A stretch of DNA of 64,000 nt from Dillenia suffruticosa (GCA_033439265.1 JAVTVX010000011.1:11408590-11472589), one strand, 5' to 3'; positions 1 through 11,881 are shown, numbered from the stretch's first letter. The notes: generated by a model from the sequence alone, not told the origin. Made by a program: numbers and translations.

Positions 1-540
1 ATGTCATCGACATATAAAACCAGAAAAATATATTTACTCCCACAGAACTTATGGTATATACATTCATCAACTAAATTTATCTCAAAACCAAACAAATACC
101 ATTGTCGAGATACTTGTTTGAGTCCATAGATGAATTTTTTAACTTTGTAAACCATATTCTTTGGATCTCCCAACACAAAGTTATTTTTTTGGTAGTAACA
201 TATAGATCGTTTTATCAATGCACCATTGAAAAATGCCATTTTTACATCCATTTGATGTAATTCAATGTCAAAATATGTCACTAAAGTCATTATAATCATA
301 AAAGAGTCTTTCGAAAAATATGGAGAGAAAGTCTCTTTATAATCGATATCTTCTTTCTGTGTGAAGCCTTTTGTGACAAGACGAGTTTTATATCTCTCCA
401 CATGGCCTTTCAAATCCCTTTTGGTTTTAAATATCTATTTATAACTAATGAGTTTTGCACCTTCAGGCAATGGGACGAGATCCCAAATGTCATTATCTTT
501 CATGGGCTTCATCTCATCATTCATGACATCGATCCACTTT
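1..540 (-). pseudogene. copia reverse transcriptase, N-terminal part (fossil)
   Basis: The minus-strand translation shows the start of a copia reverse transcriptase, including a stretch like RYKTRLVTKGFTQ followed by QMDVKMAFFNGAL, the family's usual 'lang..DVKTAFLNG' block. The rest lies beyond the window start. Part of the broken copia element. Confidence 0.8.
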
Positions 541-548
541 TGAGAGTT

Positions 549-1508
549 TTAACATTCCATGGCTTGACAGAAGTTGATTGGATTGTCTTCCATCACTTCA
601 ATGTCAACATCACGTTCTTGAAGAAATACAACATATTCATCCGGAATTGCACTTCTTCTTTCTCTAGTGAATCTTTTTAATGGCATAAGTTTTTGAGATG
701 GAAGAGTTTGTTCTTCCGAATTGGAGGGTTCTCCAACATTGTTTAACTCTGTTGTGTTTTGAACAGGATCAGGGATAGAAATCTGATCAAATCCAATAAC
801 ACCTGTGGAAATATCAACATATTCCTCTTGAAAGACAATATCTCTAATCATATCTCCCTCCACAAACCCAATATCCTCAAAGAACTAGGTATTTCCGGAC
901 TCAAAAATGATTTTATTTATGGGATCATAAAATTTGTATCCTTTAGATTTTTCAGAATCTTCTACAAAATAGCAACTAACTGTTTTAGCATCTAGTTTCC
1001 TTTTATTGGGCCTAAAAGGCCTAGCCTCAACTAGATAGCCCCAAACGTGCAGTTGCTTCAGACTAGAACATCTGCCAGTCCAAAGTTCAAAGGGGGTTTT
1101 GGTAGTTATCTTGGTAGGAACCCTATTTAAGATGTATGCTGCAGTCTTGACCGCCTCTCTCCAGAATGGCTCAGGTAAGACAGAATGAGCAATCATGCTT
1201 TTTACCATATCCTGAAGAGTCATGTTTCGTCTTTCAACAACACCATTCATGGCGGGTGATCCAGACATGGTATATTGTAGGATGATACCGCATTTCTCTA
1301 GGAAGTGAGCAAATGGTTTTGGACGTTATTCACCTGATCCATCATTTCTATAGTAGTTTTCTCCACCACGATCACAACTGACTTTCTTAATTCTTTTGCC
1401 GAGTTGGTTTTCAGCTTCAGGTTTATAAATTTTGAATACATCTAGAGATTGAGATTTTTCTGTAAGGAGATAAATGTAGTCATATCTTGAATAATCGTTT
1501 ATGAACAT
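549..1508 (-). pseudogene. copia integrase and integrase-RT linker (fossil)
   Basis: Reading right to left, 1508-1326 gives integrase core (FINDYSRYDYIYLL, SCDRGGEN). 1268-885 gives the core's end with the NGVVERRNMTLQDMVKSM block and the LWTGRCSSLKQLHVWG C-terminal motif. 863-549 gives the poorly conserved linker before the reverse transcriptase. These motifs are characteristic of plant copia integrase. Frame broken in several places. Confidence 0.85.
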
Positions 1509-1621
1509 AATAAAATATCATTGACCATTCCAAGAAACTGAAGGGAATGGTCCTTAGATATCCGTTTGAATCAATTCTAAGATGTTTGAAATCCTTTTGG
1601 CATCATAACTCCTTTTATTAG

Positions 1622-2225
1622 TTATTTTTTCTTTATATAATTTACACAAATGTCAAAGTTTGTGAAATCAAGGGAATCAAGAATTTCTTCTGACATAATT
1701 CTCTCTATTCTCCGTTTGGAGATATGACCCAATCTCTTGTGCCACAACGAGAAGGAATTCTCATTAGTTAATTTGTATTTTACACTTCGAGTACTAATAT
1801 GCAGGGATTCAATAAAACAAGCCACGGTATCAAATAAATAAAGATTACCATATCCTAATAAAGAACCAGAACCAACTATTTTTGAATCAAGAAACAAACC
1901 AACTTTCTCATTTCAGAAAGAACAAGTAAAACAAAATTTGTCAAATACAGAAATAGAATTCAAATTCTGTCTGAAAGACAGTATAATTTCATGTAGATAA
2001 AAAAGAATTCAGACTTTAACAATAATCTAAATCTTCCTATGGCTTCAAATAGAACTTTATTGCTATCGCCCACGTAAATGCATCTTTCACTTTTATTTGA
2101 CGGTCGGTAATTAGGCAACCTTGCATGGACACACTGATGTGAGCGGTTGTAGTGGAATCTAGCCACCAAATGTGTCCTGGTACTAAAATTAAATTAATCT
2201 CAAAACAAACCAAAAATAGAAGCAT
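1622..2225 (-). pseudogene. copia GAG-pre-integrase and protease region (fossil)
   Basis: 1897-1622 carries the zinc-binding pre-integrase block (LWHKRLGHISKRRIERI). 2225-1960 carries the protease neighbourhood (HIWWLDSTTTAHIS, where copia proteases read WxxDSGATxH). Order and spacing fit a copia polyprotein. Broken. Confidence 0.75.
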
Positions 2226-2644
2226 ACCTTTCTTTGCACACTAGGCATAACAATTGGTATACTTCTTCTTTCTATGTTTTTCGGCACCATAAAAGAAACA
2301 TCCTTTCTTTTCCGGTTCGCCCGGTACCTTTTGTTGCTTCTTCTGAGGTGTCATACTTGCAGTATCTTTAGCGGGTTTTCTTTTCTTGTCTTTGGTCGAG
2401 ACTAGGTGAGCATTTTCTGTCCGATCTCTTTCAACCTTTCCTCTTCTTGGACACAGTGAGAGATAAGCTCATTCAGAGACTAAAACTCTTTCTGACAATT
2501 ATAGTTTACTTTAAACTGATTAAACTGTCCTGTAAGAGATATTAAAACCAAATGCACAAGCAAGTCCTCAGAAAGGTCAAGCTTGAGTGCACTTAACTTT
2601 GAAGCGATATGAGACATCTCCATGATATGCTCCCTAATATTGCC

Positions 2645-3040
2645 TTAACCTTTATATTTCAATAACACAAGTTTTGCATCGAGTGTACCAATTTCTGGCT
2701 TTTCAATCTTGACAAATCTTTTTTCAATATCAACAAGGATATCCTTGGATGTAGCAATAGTATCAGATATAGTGCCCCTAAAATTTTCTGGGATGACCTT
2801 CTTTATAATCATGAGACTAATGCGGTTCGACCTCTCCCACCTATCAAACTCCCTCTTTTCATTAGAGGTACTCTTATCTATAATTGGTGGAGGACAGTCC
2901 ATCGTTAGCTCAAAGTCCATATCCATAACCTTGAGAACAATTAGAAGATTTTTTCGCCATGATTTGAAGTTTGAGCCATTCAACATGGGAATGGAGTTGA
3001 GTTGGGCATTGATTTTGGTAGAAATAGTATTAATTGTCAA
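2645..3040 (-). pseudogene. copia gag (UBN2-like) N-terminus (fossil)
   Basis: The translation begins near the gag start and carries SIPMLNGSNFKSWRKNLLI, matching the 'LNGxNYxxWK' opening of copia gag. The helical UBN2-type region follows (FDRWERSNRISLMIIKKVIP). The remainder of gag and the zinc knuckle region continue towards 2240 (lysine-rich, KKQQKVPGEPEKKG-like) in degraded form. Confidence 0.8.
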
Positions 3041-4640
3041 AACAGAGAATGATGATCAATATATACTCAAACGGAACTTTAAAATCAAATAAATTCAAAT
3101 ATGAGAAATTCCTATCTTAAAATACCGATAACTCTATTAATATTTTATCTTTAGATAAAATAATTAACTTGTAAATGGTATCTTGATATAACAATCAAAT
3201 ATTTACAATAAGAGCATGTCAAACAACTATCATCTTTTGGGCTAATAAATTGATCATATGTCAAACCGAAAAATTATCACGTATTTATTACCATAAGGCG
3301 TACATACAATTCCGTCAAATATGGACTTTCCTTTGGACCGATTGGTATCCATATGAATTGCATACACACAACCTTTTTATATTCCAAAAATAAATTGATG
3401 TCTACAAGAGATGTCACTTTGTTGACATGTTATTTCAATTTATTTATTTAGAAATATATACAAAACCATATTTATATTTGAATAATATTCGTAATTGAAA
3501 AAAAATTCAATTTTGTCCTGATGGACTCAATTTCTTGAAAATTGGGCTATTTAAAGCCTAATCTTATAAACTTTAAATTGGGCCTAAAAAAATTTTAGTA
3601 AATTTGTCTCCATCATCTTTCTTTCCATCTTTATACTTTTATTGTCGGCATAAAACCAAAATTTTAACCTTTTGTTGATAACTGATCCAAAACTTGGCCA
3701 ATCCCCGTTCTGTAGTAAAGGACACTGGAAAGTTCCCAGATAGGTGGTGAGTTCAATTTAGAACTGTTAAAGAACCAAACAGTTTTAAACTTATCCCGGT
3801 TTTGTTGACAGAACTTTCCTAAACATGTCATACCATCGCATACTAAAAGAATAATCAGTTTTGAATATAAAAGAAGTATCAAAGAATGACAAGGATGAAA
3901 ATGGGTTCAATTGAATCCAATAAGTTCCAAAACTTTTTATACCCAAAATTGAGTCTATTTGGGTCCAAAATGGCCCATAAAACTTTTTTTTTAAATATTG
4001 ATTTTTTTTGTGATGTGGATTTGCAATAAAAGAAAAAATTTTATTTTGTTGGAATTTAAAAGTTTTCTTTTGAAATTGGTAAGTCATAAAAAAAGGGAAA
4101 TTAAAATAAAAAAATTTCCCCTTTTTTGTTTCCAAATTCTGAAAGTTTCATTGCATATAAAAAAATGTAAGTGTCAAAACAAATGAACTGAAATTTACAT
4201 ATACATATATCATATATATTGAAAATGCCAAAAATCCTTAAAAAAAAAAAGTCAACTTCCTTTTTTTTTAAGTTGCCAAAAAAAGGAAGCTTGATAATAC
4301 AAAATTCTGTGAAGATTTTGCTTGATTTGGTGCTTCCTCCATTCATTTTTTTTTTGAGTTGAAAAGATCCCGGCACAAATATATATATATATATTTAAAA
4401 ACACCGGATGTCGGTTTTAACGAAAAACTGAAAATTGACTTTAACAAAATTGAATGTCGACTTTATGAAAACTTTCCAAATTTTTTTTTATTCAAATCCA
4501 CACCCAAAATTGCCGAATTTTTGAAAATTGAAATATCTATTAAAAAAAGAATGCATATTCTCAAAATTCATATAGTACCAAAATCATAAAAAAAACTTAA
4601 AATATGCATAAAAAACAAATTCCAATGACTCAAGTACGAG
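3041..4640 (-). other. long untranslated leader of the copia element, or inserted filler
   Basis: About 1.6 kb of A/T-rich DNA lies between gag and the primer site. Short open frames on both strands are low in complexity and resemble nothing. It is either an unusually long leader or contains an unrecognised insertion. Confidence 0.45.
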
Positions 4641-4656
4641 TGGCTCTGATAACACT
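4641..4656 (-). other. primer binding site (tRNA-Met type), copia
   Basis: On the minus strand the bases directly after the presumed LTR read TGTTATCAGAGCC, close to the TGGTATCAGAGC complement of initiator tRNA-Met used by most plant LTR elements. Its position beside the TG..CA block at 4657 supports the LTR call. Confidence 0.6.
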
Positions 4657-5065
4657 TGTTGAGAAAAATTAATTTAATGCAAAAGCATATCAAATATCGT
4701 GTGAAATTATTAGAATTAAAAGTTTAATAGACTGAAATTGAAACTTAGAACATATCGAAATTATACATGATTTCATAACTGAAAACTGAATAGAATGAAA
4801 TCTTGATTTGACTTTTGTTTGGGTAGAATCCTTGTCACGGCCTTCCAAGTTAAATGTATTTTCACAGAATCTCTCTATATGATGGGCGTATTAGGGAAAA
4901 GAGTGATGCAATGATCCAGGAACCATAACCTGTATTTATAGTTACATGAATGACTTTTCTTCTAAATTCATAATAGAATTTGTCTATTTAACTTATTCCA
5001 GTTAGCTTACCGAATTCACATGAATTTATGTAACTTTCCTGTTATTTTTAAGTCACCATTCAACA
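4657..5065 (-). repeat. probable 5' LTR of the copia element
   Basis: A 409-bp block begins TGTTGA and ends TCAACA, a perfect 6-bp terminal inverted repeat with TG..CA ends, and abuts the primer site. The partner LTR is off the window, so the right boundary is inferred only from the terminal motif. Confidence 0.55.
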
Positions 5066-5480
5066 TTCCCTATTTAACCCATCATAAATAGTAAATATCT
5101 ATTGATATCTACATATTTATTTATTTTCATATTCTCTGAAATACTTAAATCCAAATTATCAAATTTTTTAAATTTATAGGATCATTTTTATATGAATTTA
5201 TCTTATGGGTTAGACAGTATGTAATATATAATTATTTTAACATATAAGTTTAATATTGGATTAATGATCAAACATAGGAAAATAAAGGAGGACCAGAACA
5301 ACGATAACAAAGTTAGGCCCATATGGTTTCACAAGCAAAATATGATAAAAAAGAAGCACATGGAGATTTAACAATGAAGAGATAAAAAGTTGAGTCTATT
5401 GTAGTCACTTGAAAAGCCTTTGTCCGGTTCCTGTTCTTTAGCCCTTTTAGGTAGACTTCCATATTCTTTTGATTTATTTT
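5066..5480. other. AT-rich intergenic stretch, nothing recognised
   Basis: No convincing frame, RNA gene or repeat seen on either strand. The 61-codon minus-strand frame at 5313-5498 has no recognisable motif. Confidence 0.5.
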
Positions 5481-5486
5481 TGGTGC

Positions 5487-5665
5487 TATACCAATCAATA
5501 TTCGAAATCACACTCCTATTAATTCAATCTGAAATTTATAATGACTCATTTAGAGAGCTATCCTCTCAACGTAGTTTGTTTTATACCTAAATCGCGAGTT
5601 GAACTCGGAATTTTGGTTAAGGGATTTAATGCCACATTCTATTAGATCAACTGACCGTCGATCCG
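5487..5665 (-). repeat. tRNA-derived SINE, copy 1 (minus)
   Basis: On the minus strand it opens with GGTCAGTTGATCTAATAG and contains GAGTTCAACTC, resembling pol III A and B boxes. It is the reverse complement of the element at 5805-5993 over most of its length, with considerable divergence, so both belong to one SINE family. No clear target-site duplication was found for this copy. Confidence 0.65.
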
Positions 5666-5804
5666 TGTTTTTTTGGATTATATGTTTTTGATAAATCTGT
5701 AACTATATCCCGATATTTTTGATCGAAAAAAGTATTAAACCCATCTAGTTCTTGGAGCTTTATATGGTTTCATACTTTTAAGAGCATCAAGAAACTCATT
5801 GTGC

Positions 5805-5993
5805 ATTAACGGTCAGTTGGTTTAGTGAGATATGATACTAAATCTCTTAATCAAGATCTCTAGTTTGACTCCCAATTTATGTATGGAATAGATTACGTTT
5901 GGAGGATAGTCCCTAAATGGGTTACTACAAGTTTCAAATTGGATTAATTAAAATATGATTTCGAATATCGATTAGTATAATATAAGAAAAAAA
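5805..5993 (+). repeat. tRNA-derived SINE, copy 2, with target-site duplication
   Basis: About 190 bp: tRNA-like head (GGTCAGTTGGTTTAGTGAG, later AGTTTGACTCCC as B box), an unrelated body, and a short A-rich tail. It is flanked by AAGAAACTCATTGTGC at 5789-5804 and AAGAAGCTCATTGTGC at 5994-6009, a 16-bp duplication with one mismatch, as expected for LINE-driven insertion. Confidence 0.8.
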
Positions 5994-6159
5994 AAGAAGC
6001 TCATTGTGCGTGACATTTCTACGTAAGCCTGCGACTCAATCCTTGTAAATTCTAGAACGATCACGAATATGAGGCAAGCCAAAAAGGGCTGATGTCGAGC
6101 AAAAAAGGTGACAGAAATGAGAGTAGAATACACCTTGGAGCTAGAAGGGATCAGATTAC

Positions 6160-6830
6160 TGAGACATGTCAGCTAGAGCAACATCCGAGCCTCCTAAATA
6201 TCTCCCTTAAAATTTGGATGAGTGGTCCAGTAGGTTCAAGACGAGAAGGTGAAGCAGAAGTCCTTGCCAAACCAATAGTGATTATTAGCAGATTTATAAC
6301 CGACGCTTCAGGGAAGAGTATTCTCCGTTCTACAATCCCAAGGGTCCTATCCAATATTCGGAGAAATCGACCACCCCATGGTGTTTGGGTTACTAGGTGA
6401 ACATCATTAAAGTCTGCTATCAATATCCAAGGATCCCATCTTAAATGACTCCAGATAGCATCCCTTGTACATCGGGGACTCGCTTAAATAACTGAACAAA
6501 ACCATGGAGCCAAAAAAGGATGAAGACAGATTTCAGCAATACCCCGTTCAAAACTAGTTGGGTCACCTGCGTTCAAACATATTAAGTCTAGACCAGTCCA
6601 GTTATCCCAAATACGAGAGATAGAAAACCATATCCAGTTGAGAAAACTTGCACAATTCCTGCAAGTGCACCACACACATTCCAGAACACGATACAAAATT
6701 AAGGTGGAGTCATGTTCATAGTTACAGAGAACAAGGAAAATCACCAACGAACTCGATAACACTCGGTTTTTGCAAGAATTGAAGTTGAAGGCTGATTGTA
6801 GATCTCTTGGTACGGCTGTCAATCGGGCCC
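6160..6830 (-). mobile_element. L1-type LINE fragment: endonuclease domain
   Basis: The minus strand encodes pieces of an APE-type endonuclease in order: FLAPWFCSVI, then SPRCTRDAIWSHL, WDPWILIADFNDV, RFLRILDRTLGIVERRILFPEA, and a final THPNF-like block. In plant L1 ORF2 these correspond to 'AVYASP..R..LWxxL..PWLxxGDFN' and 'LDRALxNxxWxxxFPEA'. At least two frame changes and an in-frame stop separate the pieces. No reverse transcriptase follows, so this is an internal fragment, not a 5'-truncated full tail. Confidence 0.75.
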
Positions 6831-7965
6831 ATCGCCCATCCTTATTCTGTCATCGACTCGGCATAAATGTTCTAATCGCATTTAAGTGGGATTCATTTTG
6901 GTATTAGCTCAAACAAAATTTTACTTCGATTATATTTCAGTTTTATCAAATTTTCCCTTAATTTGTAATTTCATAAATTAGTTATTAATTTGGTAATTTC
7001 ATAGAAAAAAATATTGGAGCATACCCCATGGGTATCTTTTTCCTCTATAAATCACTTGATCACCCCAAAAATTTTAAAAACACAAAAGAGAAAAATTAAT
7101 AATTTGGACCACATTAATCTATGTTTCATGTAAAAAAAATAAAAAAAAAAATGGATAAGATTTCCCGGTAAAATCAAGTAATTTTTTTTTTTAAAACAGT
7201 TTAAATATGGTTTAATGAAATTCATCAATTAATTAAGTGGAAATGATATTGAAATAAAATAAAATTTGGAGTAAATACTTAAAACTGTTTCCAAATATGT
7301 GATTTAGGTTATGAATCAAAGATTTTCAGGATTATGAGGAGTTAATGGACAATATGGTTAAATTGTAACGGAGAAAATCCAATCTCAACCTGCAATTTAG
7401 AATTTGAGGAAATGATCGACTACAATAAACTTGGGGTTAATTTTTCATAATAACACTATATAATTACATTAAAAAAGGTTTTTGCAATCGGGACCTAATC
7501 ATTATAATTTTTCTCTCTCGGTCTCTTTTTTTGTTTTTATCACCGGTATATGAACTTTATCCGACTAATCCGTTTCGAATACTGTAAGATTCATTTTAAT
7601 GGTTGGTTCTCTCAAATTCTTTTTCGTCATTTTCAAAATTCAAATTCGAGATTTCTGATTAAGGGGGTAAAATGACCGACCACTAAACCCAAAAAAATTT
7701 AGTTCTCTCTCTCTGTACAAACGCACACGGATATCGATGGATGCATATAATATGCATGTGTATACATACTTTTCTACATGGTGTGAGTATACATTTTTAA
7801 ATAATCAAGAACTTCAAATTGCCTATTGTATCATTTTTTTTTATATAGGAAAACTCGAACTTAAGACTTTTGTAAGAGGGAGGGAGAACAGTGACAGTTG
7901 AATTATAACTCTTCAGTACCTAATATCATATTAGGTTTCAATTTTTATGTAATTTTACTTGACTA
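6831..7965. other. AT-rich non-coding DNA upstream of the PSY-like locus
   Basis: No coding frame recognised. A TATA-like CTCTATAAATCA near 7042-7053 could be a promoter element for the PSY-like locus, but no signal-peptide exon could be placed between it and the first motif. Confidence 0.3.
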
Positions 7966-8141
7966 ATGGATCTCCAACTTATTGCACCAAAGGTGAAAAT
8001 GGAATGCATGGTAAGAAATTTTAGGGGAGGTAATTCAATTATTGAAGATTATAGGAGTCAAACAGCAAATCCTTCGCATGACTCCAAAGTACCACCAAAG
8101 GAGGTGATGCGATCGTTGGAGATCATGGGGTCCAATGGCAA
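7966..8141 (+). pseudogene. tandem PSY-like peptide locus, 5' part
   Basis: An open frame contains IIEDYRSQTANPSHDSKVPP; the DY..PP core is at 8047-8097. This matches the plant sulfated-tyrosine peptide PSY1 (DYGDPSANPKHDPGVPPS), whose precursors are secreted and signal through LRR receptor kinases. A second, weaker unit (GGDAIVGDHG) starts at 8101 and is cut at 8141 by the chromovirus. It resumes at 13450 as ANPRHDPEVPPSGED, in a frame that does not run cleanly from the motif's own beginning. No signal peptide is visible upstream in this frame, so a first exon is missing or unrecognised. With the insertion and frame problems this is probably a dead or relic locus. Family assignment is my reading of the motif, not a search. 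Confidence 0.6.
8137..8141 (+). repeat. target-site duplication GGCAA (left)
   Basis: GGCAA precedes the left LTR and recurs at 13445-13449 after the right LTR, defining the chromovirus insertion point within the second PSY-like unit. Confidence 0.85.
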
Positions 8142-8581
8142 TGTCACAGAACTTGTGGTGAGTTGGCTTATGTAAACTTAGCAAGTCGACACTTGTCAAC
8201 CTGTAGATACTTTTACTTGTTTGTGCTGCAATTTATCACACTCGATTGCTAGCAGATGTCTGACGAAGAGCTAGGAAAGGAATTGGAACAGAGTAGAGAG
8301 AAAATGAGGGAGAAAAAGAAGAATGAGAAGAAGAAGAGAAGAAGAAGAAGAAGAAGAAGAAGAAGAAGAAGAAGAAGAAGAAGAAGAAGAAGAAGAGAGA
8401 AAGAAAGTGAAGAAGAAGGACAACTAGTAAGTCTTCAATTATGCCTTATTCATGTCTGATACAATCTATTTATTCATTGTTCATTGTTCTAACCTCCAAA
8501 CTACTTAACTGCATAATTGCTTTCAGTTAAAGCTAACTGTCATTTGTTTTAGTTACATTTCATTTTCCTCTTACTGTGACA
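8142..8581 (-). repeat. left LTR (3' LTR) of chromovirus
   Basis: Begins TGTCACA and ends TGTGACA, a 7-bp inverted terminus. It contains an expanded GAA tract at about 8316-8395 that is much shorter in the right copy. The polypurine tract on the minus strand (AAGGAGGGGAGAT) adjoins it at 8582-8596. Confidence 0.92.
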
Positions 8582-8599
8582 ATATCTCCCCTCCTTGAA

Positions 8600-9226
8600 A
8601 TCCTTGACCTCAAGGACTGAAATCTGGAAATTGAGATTTGATGAAGTTGATATCCTTCCATGTTGATTCATCTGGACTTAAATTCATCCAACTGTTTAAC
8701 CATTGGCTGACTGGTCTATTATTCCTCAGGACCACTCTTCGTTTTAAGATTGCTTCTGGCTAAATTAATGCCTGCCCACTAGCCCCTACCATAGGTAGAT
8801 TGGGCATCAGATTTTGAGTAAGATCTATCTTTTTCTTCAGCAGTGAGACATGAAAGATGGATGTATTTTAGATTCAACTAGTAATTGCAACTTGTATACT
8901 ACTTGACCTACTCTTGCCAAGAGTTGAAAGGGTCCATAATACTTGGAAGACAACTTAAGTTGCTTCCTCAGCTCCACTGACTGTTGCCTGTAAGGCTGTA
9001 GCTTGAGATAGACAAAATCTCCCACTTCCAAATTCCTTTCAGTCCTATTCTTGTTTGCTGCAATCTTCATTCTGTTCTGAGCTTTTGCTAAGTGATTATA
9101 CAGAATTTGTAGCATTGCCTGCCTATTTTGAACAAAGTTTTCTGTAGCTGGTGTAACCGTCTCCAAATATAGTCCAATTGGGATGGATTTAGTTTGATAT
9201 CCATACAAGGCTTCAAAGGGAGTCAT
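8600..9226 (-). pseudogene. chromovirus integrase C-terminus and chromodomain (fossil)
   Basis: 9226-8837 encodes MTPFEALYGYQ, then NRTERNLEVGDFVYLKLQPY and SSKYYGPFQLLARVGQVVYKLQL, the usual integrase C-terminal blocks. Beyond it towards 8640 the translation resembles a degraded chromodomain (NNRPVSQWLNSW). Chromodomains steer integration to marked chromatin. Confidence 0.8.
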
Positions 9227-9277
9227 CTATATGCTGGAGTGATAACTCATATTATACCACCATTTAGCTAGGTTTAA

Positions 9278-9900
9278 TCATTGATACCACTGCCCTGGTT
9301 TGTAAGAAATCATGCATCTCAAATAGCATTCCAGACATTGGTTGAGTCTCTCACTTTGTCCAGCTGTCTGTGGGTGGTAGGCATTACTTAACTTCAGTTG
9401 AGTTCCTACTAACTTGAATAATTCTTGCCAAAACAAGCTGGTGAAGACTTTGTCTCGATCTGTTACTATAGCTTCTGGAAGTCCATGCAGCTTAAACACA
9501 GTCCACGAATACTTGAGCTACTTCATGGCAGTGTAAGGATGTTGCAATGTTATGAAGTGGCTAAATTTGGTGAACTTGTCTATGACCGCTAGGATAATGT
9601 CATATCCTTGAGATTCAGGAAGTCCTTCTATGAAATCCATGCTAATTTGAGCCCATGCTTGGCTTCGTATAGGTAGAGGTTGAAACAATCATGGATAGGC
9701 CACATGCTCCGACTTGTTCCTTTGGCATGTATCACATTCCTGAACATACTTAGTAATATCTGCTCTCATGGAAGGCCAATAGAATGCTAATTTTACCCTC
9801 TACAGAGTTTCATTTTGTCTTGAGTGTCCTCCTACTACAAAATATGCATATGTGAGATTATCCTGGCTCTTAGTTGATATCCTATTCCCACATATATCTT
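9278..9900 (-). pseudogene. chromovirus integrase core and zinc-binding region (fossil)
   Basis: 9499-9278 encodes LPEAIVTDRDKVFTSLFW and YHPQTAGQSERLNQCLECYLR, which hold the second Asp and the Glu of the DDE integrase. The degraded zinc-binding and first-Asp region lies at about 9500-9900 (DTCQRNKS-like, ISMDFIEGLPES-like). Broken. Confidence 0.8.
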
Positions 9901-9959
9901 CTTTCTGAATTTAAGAAGTCCTCCTTGTAATGTGAACTCTGAACTGCTTCCTGGATCCA

Positions 9960-11345
9960 ATGTTAGCTGAGCTATCATGTTATGACAATCCTTATCTTCA
10001 ACATAGCTTTGAACTACCTCTTGGATCCACTAGGGCCTCACCAAGGAAGTGGCCATTAGCAACCTGCTATTTTTATGCTAGTAACTCCTTTCTTGATAGA
10101 GTATCAGCTGCTCATATTTCTGAACCTTTCTTATATTGGATCTCATAATCCAATCCAAGAAGCTTAGTAAGCCATTTATGTTGTAAAGAATTTGTGAGCC
10201 TCTGTTCCAGGAGGTACTTCAGACTCTGATGGTCTATTCTAATGATGAAATGATAGCCTATCAAGTAGTGCTTCATTTTGTAGCTGCCATAACAACAACC
10301 ATTAACTCTTTCCCATGTATAGACATTCTTTGACCCTTAACTCCAAGAGTTTTACCTAGGTAAGCAATAGGTTGTCTTTCTTGCATTAACATAGCCTCCC
10401 AGCCCTTTGCACATGTATCAGTCTCCAATGTAAAGTGCTTGGAGAAATCTAGCAACCTCATCACAGGTGCTGAACACATGACTGATTTAAGTTGCTGAAA
10501 TACTCGATCAGCTTGCTCATTCCATTTGAACCTATCTTTCTTGAGTAAGTCATTGAGAGGTTTGACTATGATTCCATAACCCTTGATGAACCTCATGTAA
10601 TTGCTTGTTAAACCCAAGAAGCCTCTCAGAGCTTTGACAAAAGTTGGAACAGACCAATTCATGATGCAGTCAATTTTTTGTGGGTCCATTTTCACTCCTG
10701 AATCTGTTACTATATGTTCTAGGTACTCCACTTGGGATTGACCAAATGAACATTGGGATAGTTTAGCATACAACTCATGCTGCCTCAATATTAGAAGGAC
10801 CTCTTGTAGATGCTGAATATGGGACTGCAAATTAGGACTGTATACCAAAATATCATCAAAAAAGCCAGCACAAATTTCCTCAGGTAGGGTTGAAGTACTT
10901 AATTCATCAATGATTGAAAAGTAGCATGTGCATTTGTAAGACCAAAAGGCATTACTAGGAACTCAAAAATGCCCATGGTGAGTTTGAAAAGCTGTCTTAA
11001 CTACATCCTTTCTTTAAGATCAATCTTGGAAAATAGATTTGAACCATGTAATTCATCTAGTAATTCATCAATATTGGGGATAGGGTACCTGTCCTTTACT
11101 GTGATGTTGTTAAGCTGCTTGTAATCCACACAAAACCTCTAAGAGTTATCTTTCTTTTTCACCAATAGAACTGGGGAAGCAAATGGGCTGCTACTATCTC
11201 TAACAACTCCTTGGTTGAGCATGTCCTGAACTTGCTTTTCTATTTCAGCTTTTTGAGAATGTGGATGTCTATAAGGTGGTAGCTTGAATGGTTGGGCTCC
11301 AGGTTTAAGTGGCCTTGAATGATCATGGGACCTTTTTGAAGGCAA
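9960..11345 (-). pseudogene. chromovirus reverse transcriptase and RNase H (fossil)
   Basis: 11345-11139 encodes the RT start (GVVRDSSSPFASPVLLVKKKD). The palm follows in degraded form to about 10850. 10848-10273 encodes the RT end (FGQSQVEYLEHIVTDSGV, LRGFLGLTSNYMRFIKGYG) and the RNase H start (TLETDTCAKGWEAMLMQE). Standard Ty3/gypsy layout; broken. Confidence 0.85.
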
Positions 11346-11399
11346 TGAGGTGGGTTGAGAAAAAACATCATTGAATTATTGCAGAAAGTTTGTAATCGA

Positions 11400-11804
11400 C
11401 TAGTGCAGTGGGAATTGATGGTTTTTTGCAAACATGTTAATGTTACCATAGCTATGGATTTGTTGTGTTCTGAATTTCTTGGTATCCTTTCCACGGATTA
11501 GCTTCATTTTTGGATCTTTCACCATTCCTACTAACACCATTTCCCCTTCCTCACCTGATAGTTTGACTTGTAGCATTCTAAAATCAAAAGTTATGGGACT
11601 AAAATTGTACATCCAATCCACACCAAGTATTATATCCCATTCTCCTAAAGTGATAACCTTTAAATCAAATGAGAAGCTATAACCTTGTATGCTCCACTTA
11701 ACTCCCTTGATTTTAGTGTCACTACTTACTTTGCTCCCATCTACTAACATTGCCTGCAGGGGTTCATCCTTTTCTGGTTCCATTTTCAATCTCTCTACCA
11801 ACAT
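11400..11804 (-). pseudogene. chromovirus protease region (fossil)
   Basis: The translation ends the aspartic protease fold with WDIILGVDWMYNFSPITFDF, preceded by VDGSKVSS and VKWSIQGYSFSFDL, matching plant gypsy retropepsins ('LGMDWL..ISPITCDF'). Confidence 0.8.
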
Positions 11805-11881
11805 ACAATTGATGAAACTATTTGAACTCTCTGTATCTATTAGTATAGATATTGTAAATTCCTATAGTGTTCCTTGAAGGA

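Larger units (their letters stand above)
1..5065 (-). mobile_element. Ty1/copia retrotransposon, 3' part cut by window edge
   Basis: Minus-strand translations read in copia order from right to left: gag, protease, GAG-pre-integrase, integrase, a variable linker, then reverse transcriptase running off the window start. The PR-INT-RT order is diagnostic of copia. A likely 5' LTR with a tRNA-Met-like primer site lies at the right end. The coding region is a fossil broken in roughly eight or more places. The other LTR is outside the window, so neither age nor target-site duplication can be judged. Confidence 0.88.

Noticed and set aside
8256-8459. Arginine-run frame
   Set aside because: Translation of the GAA/AGA microsatellite inside a retrotransposon LTR; the other LTR has a much shorter tract.
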